A stretch of DNA of 64,000 bases from VXYL01 sp965199945 (lineage in GTDB: Bacteria > Pseudomonadota > Gammaproteobacteria > Pseudomonadales > Azotimanducaceae): assembly GCA_965199945.1 (NCBI GenBank), contig OZ241354.1, forward strand, positions 1,178,001 to 1,242,000. The letters are read 5' to 3'. Numbering within the stretch: position 1 is the stretch's first letter; each line of letters begins with the position of its first letter. Shown in pieces: positions 47,628 through 55,297 of the stretch. The position numbers and the translations under genes are program-made. Under the pieces are notes generated by a model that was not told where the DNA came from, did no database searches, and saw only the letters and a program-made list of their open reading frames with translations.

Positions 47628-49127
47628 GTGGTGCGCAAAGGCCCCGCCATGGTCGCGTGCCTGATCGGCACGGTGGCCGCCGCCGCAACCGTCGCCGCAT
47701 GGATGTTGGCGGCGGGGCCGCGCGGCGTCTTCCTGCCGGGCGTGACGACGGCCGGCCACCATCAGATCGAGCTGGCTTGCGAATCCTGCCACCGTGCGTC
47801 GCCGTTCGCCGCTTCGGCCGACGCCGCGGCGGCCTTGAACGACGCTTGCCTGGACTGCCACGCGGACGAACTCCGGGACGCCAAGGACAGCCACGCCGCC
47901 AAGCTCTTCCGCGGCCCGCGAATGGCCCGCTACCGGCGCGTGTTGGACGCCCGCCGCTGCACCGCCTGCCACGTCGAGCACCATCCGGAGATCACCCGGC
48001 CGGGCGCCGTGACGGTGGCGGCGGACTTCTGCATGGCCTGCCACTCCGAAGGCGAGCAGGACGTCCGCGCCAGCCGCCCCAGCCATGCCGATGCGGGGTT
48101 CGAGACCTGCGCTTCCGCCGGCTGCCACAACTACCACGACAACCGCGCCCTCTACGAAGACTTCCTGCTCGCCCATGCGGACGAACCGTGGCTGTTGGCC
48201 ACGCCTGAACGCATAACCGCGCTCGCCTCGGCCTCCGAGCCGCCAGCGGATGACGTAGGGGCGGAGTCGGGCTCCCTGGAAAGTCCCAAGGCGCCGGCCG
48301 CCGCCTTGGCCGGGCCGGAGGTCGACGACTGGGCACGTTCGGCGCACGCAGCGGCGCAAGTGCGCTGCACGGCCTGCCACGCGCCGACCGTGCCGGAGGA
48401 CGCTACCGCAGCGGCTGTCGATGGCAACTGGATCGCCGCGCCAGACACCACTCCTTGCGTCGCTTGCCACGTGCCGCAAGCGACGACCTTCGCGCAAGGT
48501 CGCCACGGCATGCGGGCGCATCCTCTGGCAGCGCCGGCGCGGAACGTGCCGAAGTGGCTCGCGAATGCCGACTTCGGCGTGGCACATCTCGCGGAGTGGC
48601 TGGCGGACGCGCCCCGGCCAACCGCGATGACGGTCGCCGAAGCGCGCCTGCCGATGCGCCCGGACGCCGCGGACAAGACGGTGAACTGCGTAAGCTGCCA
48701 CGGCCCGCACGCGGTGGACGTGCGGCGTGCGGCGGCGCAGGCGTGCGCTAGCTGCCACGACGACGCCCACAGCCGCGCCTATTTCTCGAGCCCGCACCAC
48801 GACCTGTGGCAGCGCGAACTCGCCGGCGGCCCGGCCGGCACGGGCGTCAGCTGCGCCACCTGCCACATGGAGCAGCGCAAGCGCCGCGGCCAAATCGAGA
48901 CCAGCCACGACCAGAACGCGCTGCTGCGTCCGAACGAGAAGATGATCCGGCCGGTCTGCCTGCACTGCCACGGCCTCGGCTTCGCCATCGACGCCCTCGC
49001 CGACGAAGCGCTCGTCGCCGCCAACTTTCACGGCCAGCCGAGCGCCCACGTGCCCAGCATCGATTGGGCGCTGCGTCGTGCGGCGACCGAGAGCGAAACC
49101 GTTGACAGCATCCCAGGTGGACTCTAG
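47628..49127 (+). CDS. Multihaem cytochrome c (eleven haem-binding motifs)
   Basis: This 499-residue protein has an N-terminal membrane anchor or signal (MVACLIGTVAAAATVAAWML) and ten CxxCH motifs in the order CESCH, CLDCH, CTACH, CMACH, CTACH, CVACH, CVSCH, CASCH, CATCH and CLHCH. An eleventh site, CASAGCH (CX4CH), falls after CMACH. Many extra histidines can serve as distal ligands. The start is GTG 47628, with ATG 47649 possible. Six bp separate it from the GPP34-cytochrome b gene. A periplasmic electron conduit fed by that membrane protein is the simplest reading; the terminal acceptor is unknown. Confidence 0.88.
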   Translation: MVRKGPAMVACLIGTVAAAATVAAWMLAAGPRGVFLPGVTTAGHHQIELACESCHRASPFAASADAAAALNDACLDCHADELRDAKDSHAAKLFRGPRMARYRRVLDARRCTACHVEHHPEITRPGAVTVAADFCMACHSEGEQDVRASRPSHADAGFETCASAGCHNYHDNRALYEDFLLAHADEPWLLATPERITALASASEPPADDVGAESGSLESPKAPAAALAGPEVDDWARSAHAAAQVRCTACHAPTVPEDATAAAVDGNWIAAPDTTPCVACHVPQATTFAQGRHGMRAHPLAAPARNVPKWLANADFGVAHLAEWLADAPRPTAMTVAEARLPMRPDAADKTVNCVSCHGPHAVDVRRAAAQACASCHDDAHSRAYFSSPHHDLWQRELAGGPAGTGVSCATCHMEQRKRRGQIETSHDQNALLRPNEKMIRPVCLHCHGLGFAIDALADEALVAANFHGQPSAHVPSIDWALRRAATESETVDSIPGGL

Positions 49128-49194
49128 AACAGAGGCGTTCGAGCCCTCAGCGGGGGAGCATGAGGAGGAACCCTTGCAAGAAGGAGGCAGGAGG

Positions 49195-49773
49195 ATGAAG
49201 TGGCGCATGTGCCTGGTCGGCTCGGCCCTCGGCCTCGCTCTGCTTGCCCCTGGCGCGGCCGCCGACGAAGCGGGTGGCGAGCAGGGCGTGTCCTACCAGC
49301 GGCTGGCGGACATGCTGCATTTGGTGATGGCGTCGGATCGCGTCGTGTACACGCGCAAAGTGGTGCAGCGGCTGACCCGGGACGAGCAGGTCATCACCGC
49401 TTCCGAGCACTACGACGACGACCTCGCGCTGCCGTTGCCGGCGCAGATGTTCCGCTACGGCGCCGAGCGGGTGTCGGACATCAGCGACGAACTTTCCTAT
49501 TCGCTGCTGTCGCTGCACCCGATCAACCGCAAGAACGGCCCGGCCACGGAAGTCGAAGCCGAGGGCCTGCGCCAGGTAGCCGACGATCCCGACGAGCCCT
49601 TCTACGCCGAAGAGGAGTCGGACGGCGAGCGCTACTTCGTCGCCGTATACCCGGACTACGCTGTGGCCGAGGCCTGCGTCGACTGCCACAACAACCACAA
49701 GGACTCGCCGCGCCGCGACGCTGAAGTCGGCGACGTGATGGGCGCGGTGGTGATTCGCGTGTTGATGCTCTGA
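49195..49773 (+). CDS. DUF3365 (Tll0287-like) haem-binding protein
   Basis: This 192-residue secreted protein starts at ATG 49195 directly after GGAGG repeats, with a signal peptide (LVGSALGLALLAPGAAADE). It has the DUF3365/Tll0287-like PAS-type fold, including ALPLPAQMFRYGAERV, LSLHPINRKNGPATEVEAEG and YFVAVYPDYAVAEACVDCHN with one CxxCH haem site. Such proteins are redox or signal sensors. It follows the multihaem gene by 67 bp, and a GAGCCCTCAGCGGGGGAGC repeat (49141-49159) lies between. Confidence 0.83.
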   Translation: MKWRMCLVGSALGLALLAPGAAADEAGGEQGVSYQRLADMLHLVMASDRVVYTRKVVQRLTRDEQVITASEHYDDDLALPLPAQMFRYGAERVSDISDELSYSLLSLHPINRKNGPATEVEAEGLRQVADDPDEPFYAEEESDGERYFVAVYPDYAVAEACVDCHNNHKDSPRRDAEVGDVMGAVVIRVLML

Positions 49774-49791
49774 ACGGGTTCGTCACCGGCT

Positions 49792-49809
49792 GGGGTGTGC
49801 GGCATTTGG
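49792..49809 (+). repeat. Dispersed 18-bp motif, copy 2
   Basis: GGGGTGTGCGGCATTTGG, one base different from the copies at 27699 and 53064. It lies at the downstream end of the decayed transposase (minus strand), which suggests it derives from an IS terminus. Confidence 0.55.
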
Positions 49810-49839
49810 TGGCGGCCGACCCTCATGCCGCCGAGGGGA

Positions 49840-50090
49840 GGCGCTTTCGCCGAGCGGTTGCCGGAAGTCGTCATAGCGGTCGTTGAAGACCGCTGTCCGG
49901 TGCCTCGTTCGACCACCGGAAGCGGTGCTCCACCCCGCGCCGTCCGTGGTCTCCCAGCGCTCCACCCCCCGGCGCCAACAGCGCCGACTCCAGTTCCGTC
50001 CACCCACTCGAACAGCGCCTGGTCGTCGCCGCTTCGCGTCCAGCAGGAAGCCCATGCCCAGTTCCTTCAGCAGCCGAACGTGCAGCCCGT
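49840..50090 (-). pseudogene. Decayed transposase fragment
   Basis: Reading the minus strand in successive frames gives LHVRLLKELGMGFLLDAK, then DDQALFEWVDGTGV, HRFRWSNEAP and VFNDRYDDFR. This is the order seen in the C-terminal half of a common IS transposase group. At least three frame changes separate the blocks, so it is not functional. It fills most of the gap between the DUF3365 gene and mcrC. Confidence 0.5.
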
Positions 50091-51425
50091 TCAGCCTATG
50101 TTCCTTCTCGCTTCAAGCGGCCACGTGCTGGCGGGCCCGTTGGCCCGCTCCGCCGGACTTGGTAGCCCGACGATCTCGCGCAACGCGCGGTCTACGCTTC
50201 GCGGTTCGCCGACATCGACCGCGGCAATGTGCAGCTGGCGATCGGTGCCGGCGATGCGCCAACATCGATTCACGCCTTTGTCCAAATCTCCCACCCCGTC
50301 CAGCCACGGATACAGCAGCACCAGCGTTTCGACACCATACGCTTGCGCGTAGGCGAGCATTTGGTAGACGTCGCCTTGGTCGACGCCGAACTTTCGCGTC
50401 CCATCGTCTGGGACGAGATCCTTCCACTTGGTATCCAGCACGATGATCGGCCCGCTGGGCGCGTGGATCACGGCATCCGGTTTCAGCTGGAACAGACTAT
50501 TGCCTCTCTCATCCTGCAACGCGCTGTAGGCCCTATCCTGCAAGTCCACGCGCCAAGGCGCCGCAAGCACGCGGCGGAGGGAACGGCCGATGAACTCCTC
50601 GAACAGCTTCCACATCGGGAACAACAGAGAGAAGCCCAGCGACTTGCCGCTCGCGGTGTTCTGCCAGTCGCCGCTCAGAAACAGACGCGCCAGCTGGTGC
50701 AGATCGTGGTAGGCGGTGTTGGTGCGATCGAGACGCACCGGCTCTTTGAGAGGATCGGAAGAGTCCGCGACGGGCTCAAGCCGAGCGCGGAGCTCCGCCA
50801 GTAGCCGAGCGTTGGCGGCGGAGCGCGTGATGCGGGCGAGGCGGACGACCGCGGCCTTCAACACGCGGTTCAGGGGCGTGTCTTCCGAGAGCTCGTCGAA
50901 CCGGCAGGCCAGCACGTCCGGCCGGCCGGCGAGCGCGGTAATCTGGCGCACGATGCGCAGGCGGCCGCGCAGCAGCCGGCGGTCCTCTTCCCTGCCCGCG
51001 TAGCGACGCGGCAGACCCCGCCGCACCGCGGCGAGCAGACGATTGGCGAACAGGCCGATGAGCAGTTCCAAGAGATCGCTGCGCTGGCGACCGAGGCTGG
51101 CGAGTTCGCCGTCCGCCACACGCAAGTTCCACGCCACGCACAGCATGTGCAGAAGCGACGCGCGAACCTTCTCGTCGGGGCCGTCGATCTTGGGAAGTAT
51201 CTCGAGCGTAGCGCCTGGCAGCGCAACGATGCCTACGACTTTCCCGGCCTTGACACCGGCTAGGGTTCGTTCAAGCACGTCCTCGGCGGGGAGCTTGAGA
51301 CGCTTCGCTGCACGTTTGGCAGCGGTGCAGAGCCGGTCGGCAAGTTGTTTGTCGAGAGCGATCTCGCTCTTCCGCTCGGGGTGGGCAGGACCACCCGGCT
51401 CCCAGACAGGCCCGAGCACACGCAT
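50091..51425 (-). CDS. mcrC: McrC-type restriction endonuclease subunit
   Basis: From ATG 51425 the protein is 444 residues. It has the McrC N-terminal part (KVVGIVALPGATLEILPKID, LLHMLCVAWNLRVADGELA, LRGRLRIVRQITALAGRPD) and a C-terminal PD-(D/E)XK nuclease core in FQLKPDAVIHAPSGPIIVLD and TKWKDL. McrC cuts DNA when assembled on the GTP-dependent McrB hexamer. It starts 7 bp downstream of the mcrB stop. Confidence 0.9.
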   Translation of the reverse strand: MRVLGPVWEPGGPAHPERKSEIALDKQLADRLCTAAKRAAKRLKLPAEDVLERTLAGVKAGKVVGIVALPGATLEILPKIDGPDEKVRASLLHMLCVAWNLRVADGELASLGRQRSDLLELLIGLFANRLLAAVRRGLPRRYAGREEDRRLLRGRLRIVRQITALAGRPDVLACRFDELSEDTPLNRVLKAAVVRLARITRSAANARLLAELRARLEPVADSSDPLKEPVRLDRTNTAYHDLHQLARLFLSGDWQNTASGKSLGFSLLFPMWKLFEEFIGRSLRRVLAAPWRVDLQDRAYSALQDERGNSLFQLKPDAVIHAPSGPIIVLDTKWKDLVPDDGTRKFGVDQGDVYQMLAYAQAYGVETLVLLYPWLDGVGDLDKGVNRCWRIAGTDRQLHIAAVDVGEPRSVDRALREIVGLPSPAERANGPASTWPLEARRNIG

Positions 51426-51432
51426 TGCGCGC

Positions 51433-52983
51433 CTAGTCGTCGGCACTGTCGTTCGGCGAGTTCTGGCCCCGATCCCTTGGCTTCCTCGGCTCGACGAGTT
51501 GCTGGTACGCCTCCAGCGTGAACTGGTCTTGCACCGTCCAGCGAAAGCGCTTCTCCTCGTCCGCATCCAAGCCCGGCGGCTGGTCAAGCTCCTCTCCCTT
51601 CACGAAGTCGTCTTCGCCTCCCAGCACCGCTTGGACCCTCCGCCAGTCGTCGTAGAAGTACTCGGCGAGCAGCGGGATGATCTTGTGCCGCATGACGTCG
51701 TCCACTTTCGCCTTCGTGCTCGCCTTCATCAGCCACGCATGGCCGATGAGATGGTCGCGGTCGAGCAGGTACTCCAGCCGCTCGTTGATCGCCTTCAGCA
51801 CGTCCCGCAGATTGATGCCCTCGACTTTCGTCGCCACCCGCTGCGGATCTGGTGCCATCTCCTCGAACCGAAAACGGCGTCGCAACGCAGTGTCGATGAG
51901 CGCGATGGAGCGATCGGCAGTGTTCATGGTGCCGAGAACGTGCAGTTTCTTCGGCAGCTTGAACTGCTCGCGGGAGTGCGGCAGGGTCACGGCGACCTCG
52001 TTTAGCGCACCCTCGCGCTTGTCTTCTTCGAGCAGCGTGATCAGCTCGCCCATCACTTTGGAGACGTTGGCGCGGTTGATCTCGTCAATGACGAGAACGT
52101 AGGCGTTCTTGGGATGCTCCTTCGCACGTTCCGCGATGACCTTGAGGACGCCCCGCGCGGGTTCCAATCGGAAACCGGGGTCGCCGCCTTCGTTCGGCTC
52201 CGGACGCAATCCCTCCACGAATTCTTCGTAGCCGTAGGATTCGTGGAAGGTGATGAACTCGACCCGCTCGTCGGCGACAAGTTGCTGGTAGCGATCGCGG
52301 GTCTTGTCGTCATCCTTCGGCGCCTCGCCGTCGCAGATCTCCACGCAACGTCGTGCGGTCAAGTACGTCTTGCCTGTGCCGGGAGGGCCGTAGAGGATCG
52401 TATTGAGTGGAGTATCGATCATTCCAATGGCACCTTGCGGTCCAGCGGGATCTCCTTCCTTGCTTCTCTGGCCTTTGCTTTCGCGGGGTGTCTTATGTCG
52501 TTCAAAGCACTCATCTACGACTTGAACGAACGATCCGATTTTCGTTCGGACATGGGTTTCATCGACACCGTCGATTGCGGAGACGAGGTAACGTTTTGGT
52601 CGTTTGTCCTCTTCGACGTCTACATCGATCCAGCCGTCTGGCCCCGTGTAGTTTCGGAACGCCCCGTGGGGTTTTGCACCGAACCGTCCCGAGTGCGTGA
52701 TATACCTTACTCCCTTCTGATCTTGGACGAATAGTCCAGCCACGTCGAAAGGCGTACCATCTTTATTTTCGCTCCGAACAGCAATTGAACACTTGCTTTT
52801 CGAGCTGGCTATGAGGCCGAGCTTCACGACCTCTCGATCGTTGCCCCAACGCTCGCGCCGAACCCAAAGCCCATGCTCATCGTGGAGTACGTTAACCCCA
52901 TGTGCCTCAATTCCGAGTATGCTCTCCAGACGTTCAAGAGCGTCGTTCACCTCCGACTCGGCCACAATTGGCTCGTACGCCAT
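51433..52983 (-). CDS. mcrB: McrB-type AAA+ GTPase restriction subunit with unusual N-terminus
   Basis: The start is ATG 52983 (MAYEPIVAES), giving 516 residues; ATG 52992 and 53007 are alternatives. The AAA+ domain has Walker A ILYGPPGTGKTYLT, Walker B YVLVIDEINRANVSKVMGEL and the McrB guanine-binding signature MNTADRSIALID. The first 180 residues, with VRYITHSGRFGAKPHGAFRN, do not resemble the E. coli McrB methylcytosine-binding domain, so the recognised modification may differ. DNA composition falls to about 50% GC in the 5' part (52480-53040), suggesting acquisition by transfer. Confidence 0.88.
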   Translation of the reverse strand: MAYEPIVAESEVNDALERLESILGIEAHGVNVLHDEHGLWVRRERWGNDREVVKLGLIASSKSKCSIAVRSENKDGTPFDVAGLFVQDQKGVRYITHSGRFGAKPHGAFRNYTGPDGWIDVDVEEDKRPKRYLVSAIDGVDETHVRTKIGSFVQVVDECFERHKTPRESKGQRSKEGDPAGPQGAIGMIDTPLNTILYGPPGTGKTYLTARRCVEICDGEAPKDDDKTRDRYQQLVADERVEFITFHESYGYEEFVEGLRPEPNEGGDPGFRLEPARGVLKVIAERAKEHPKNAYVLVIDEINRANVSKVMGELITLLEEDKREGALNEVAVTLPHSREQFKLPKKLHVLGTMNTADRSIALIDTALRRRFRFEEMAPDPQRVATKVEGINLRDVLKAINERLEYLLDRDHLIGHAWLMKASTKAKVDDVMRHKIIPLLAEYFYDDWRRVQAVLGGEDDFVKGEELDQPPGLDADEEKRFRWTVQDQFTLEAYQQLVEPRKPRDRGQNSPNDSADD

Positions 52984-53063
52984 GCTTATCATCCATGACG
53001 GCATCAAGTGCCTTTCATTGCGACAATCTACCTACTAAATCACGATTGTCAAGAGGGCGTGCC

Positions 53064-53256
53064 GGGGTGTGCGACATTTGGGCGCGTGCTCCTTCGCGTA
53101 CCACAGGCGACGATCTCGATGCGTCCCGAACGGCGCGGCTGCGGGTCCGCACCGCACGACGCCGCGCTCTCAATCGCCGCCGACCCGGCGCACAACGCCT
53201 AGCTTGAGGCCGATCGTGTGGCTCCCGATCCGTTGTCACCAAATGTCGCGCAGCCC
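53064..53256. repeat. Inverted pair of the 18-bp motif spanning 193 bp
   Basis: GGGGTGTGCGACATTTGG (53064-53081) and the complement of CCAAATGTCGCGCAGCCC (53239-53256) face each other in the 323-bp gene-free stretch 53008-53330. The arrangement resembles a miniature inverted-repeat element or the remains of an IS. Nothing else is recognisable in the stretch. Confidence 0.45.
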
Positions 53257-53330
53257 ACCGCCAGCGGACGCTTGCGGCGATCAAGACCTTTTGCCTAAGC
53301 TCAAGCCCAAATCCGGGACGCAAGGAGGAA

Positions 53331-53939
53331 GTGGTGGCAAACGCTGGAAGACGCGCTAGGGCGGTCGGCGTGGCGTGCGCCGCACTCGCTGGCGGCGCCT
53401 TGGCGCATGACGATGCCGCGGCGCCGCACTTGCGCTGCGCCCTCGACGGCAGCGACACGCTCATTTGCGTCTACTCGCGCCACGCGACGGGCCCGGCGAG
53501 GACCAGCCGCGTCGGCTATGCGGACAAAGGCCGCTACGTGTTCTCCTGCGTCTCCGGGAGCGGCGATAGCCGCGCGTTCCGCACGGAGATCTGTCGCGCC
53601 GGAACCGGCACAGGGACGGCGTTCGAGTGCTGGACGCAAGAGCGGCTCGCCAATTGGCTGAGCGCTAGCGAAGACAACAACGCCGCCGTCCGCGAGGGAA
53701 CGACGCAGCCGCTCGTGGTGCCGGGCCTAGGGCTGCAGGAGACGCTCGTCAAGCTGCTCGTCGATCCGGCCCGGGTAGGGCGGCCGAACTTCGTCGCCGG
53801 CGGCGCAGACGGCGCGAGCGGCACCGACATCCGCGACTACGCCAGGACCTGCGGCATCGGCACCCAGGGCGCCTTGACGGCGCAGGACGTCGTTAATCTG
53901 CTGCCGACGCTGGCCCTCTTCGGCGCTGGGCGCCAGTAG
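53331..53939 (+). CDS. Hypothetical secreted protein
   Basis: This 202-residue protein starts at GTG 53331 (or GTG 53334) after AAGGAGGAA. It has a short signal peptide (AVGVACAALAGGALAHDD) and six cysteines in the mature part, compatible with disulfides. It contains LRCALDGSDTLICVYSRHAT and a C-terminal DYARTCGIGTQGALTAQDVV. No family is recognised. It is 95 bp before dinB. Confidence 0.6.
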   Translation: MVANAGRRARAVGVACAALAGGALAHDDAAAPHLRCALDGSDTLICVYSRHATGPARTSRVGYADKGRYVFSCVSGSGDSRAFRTEICRAGTGTGTAFECWTQERLANWLSASEDNNAAVREGTTQPLVVPGLGLQETLVKLLVDPARVGRPNFVAGGADGASGTDIRDYARTCGIGTQGALTAQDVVNLLPTLALFGAGRQ

Positions 53940-54034
53940 TCGCGAGGACCCCGACGCCGAGCGAGGCGCATTCTCGCTTCGCCGCCGCGTCGAGGACACG
54001 CGGATCCGAGTCGAGAACTGCCAATTCATCCAGT

Positions 54035-55297
54035 ATGCTTGCAGGCGTGGACGCTTGGCCCCGAATCGTCGTGCATGCCGACATGGACGCCTTCTACGCG
54101 GCTGTCGAGCAGTTGGACGACCCGCGCTTGCGCGGCAAGCCGGTGCTGGTCGGCCCGCGCAGCCGGCGCGGCGTGGTGCTGGCCGCGAGCTACGAGGCGC
54201 GACGCTGGGGCGTCGGCAGCGCCATGCCCGTTGCGCAGGCGCGTCGCCGCTGTCCCGAAGCCGTCACGGTGCCGCCGCGCTTCGAACGCTACCTGGAGAT
54301 TTCCGAGCGCGTCATGCGCGTCTTCGCGGATTTCTCGCCCAAGGTGGAGGCGCTCTCCCTCGACGAAGCCTTCCTCGACATGTCCGGCGCCGAGGGGCTG
54401 TTCGGGCCGCCGGTCGAGATGGGCCGCCGCATCAAGGACGCCGTCCGCCGCGCCACCGGACTGACCATCTCGGTGGGCGTGTCGTCCACCAAGCACGTCG
54501 CCAAAGTGGCCAGCGCCGCCGAGAAGCCCAACGGTCTCACCGTGGTTGCGCCGAACCGCGCGAAGGCGTGGTTGGCCCCGTTGCCCGTCGCCAGGCTCTG
54601 GGGCGCCGGGCCGAAGACGGTCCCACGCTTGGCCGCCCTCGGCTTGCGCACGATCGGCGACGTCGCCGCCGCGGAATCCGCGCTGCTCGAACAACACTTG
54701 GGCGGCTTGGGCGTGCGCTTCCACGCGCTGGCCAATGGTTGGGACCCGCGCCCGGTGCGTCGTCGGCGGCAAGCCGGGAGCATCGGTTCGGATCGCACCT
54801 TGACGGCGGACATCTCGGCGCGAAGGGAAATCGAGCGCCACCTGCGCCGCGCCGCCGAGCGCATCGGGCGTCGCGTTCGCGCCAAAGGCTGCGTCGCTCG
54901 GGGCGTGCGCGTGCGCTTGAAGACCAGCGGTTTTCGGATGCTCACGCGACAGACCCGTCTACGCCGGCCGGCGCGCCTCGGCAGCGAGTTCCTGGCGGCG
55001 GCGAAGCATCTGCTGGGGCAGTTCGACCATCCGGGCCCGTTCCGGCTCGTCGGCATGGCGGTGTACGACTTGGCGCAGCGCGAGACGCCTTGGCAGCTCG
55101 ACCTCTTCGAGGACGCCTCGTGGCATCGGCTGGAAACCACGGTCGATGCGCTGGTCGGCCGCTTCGGCAGCGGCGCGGTCGTGCGCGCCCGGGATCTGCG
55201 GCACCCAGGCACGGTGACGAACGGCGTCAATCTGGACTTCATGGACGCCGTGGTCGATGCCGGAGAGGAATCTGGCCGGCCGGTGCTTGAAGCGTGA
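54035..55297 (+). CDS. dinB: DNA polymerase IV (Y-family)
   Basis: This 420-residue translesion polymerase has the catalytic acidic motifs IVVHADMDAFYAAVEQ and ALSLDEAFLDMSG, the steric region VVLAASYEARRWGVGSAMP, GVSSTKHVAKVAS and a little-finger domain. The C-terminus includes QLDLFEDA, similar to a clamp-binding QLxLF motif. Its stop overlaps the GTG of the selD fusion gene (GTGA). Confidence 0.94.
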   Translation: MLAGVDAWPRIVVHADMDAFYAAVEQLDDPRLRGKPVLVGPRSRRGVVLAASYEARRWGVGSAMPVAQARRRCPEAVTVPPRFERYLEISERVMRVFADFSPKVEALSLDEAFLDMSGAEGLFGPPVEMGRRIKDAVRRATGLTISVGVSSTKHVAKVASAAEKPNGLTVVAPNRAKAWLAPLPVARLWGAGPKTVPRLAALGLRTIGDVAAAESALLEQHLGGLGVRFHALANGWDPRPVRRRRQAGSIGSDRTLTADISARREIERHLRRAAERIGRRVRAKGCVARGVRVRLKTSGFRMLTRQTRLRRPARLGSEFLAAAKHLLGQFDHPGPFRLVGMAVYDLAQRETPWQLDLFEDASWHRLETTVDALVGRFGSGAVVRARDLRHPGTVTNGVNLDFMDAVVDAGEESGRPVLEA

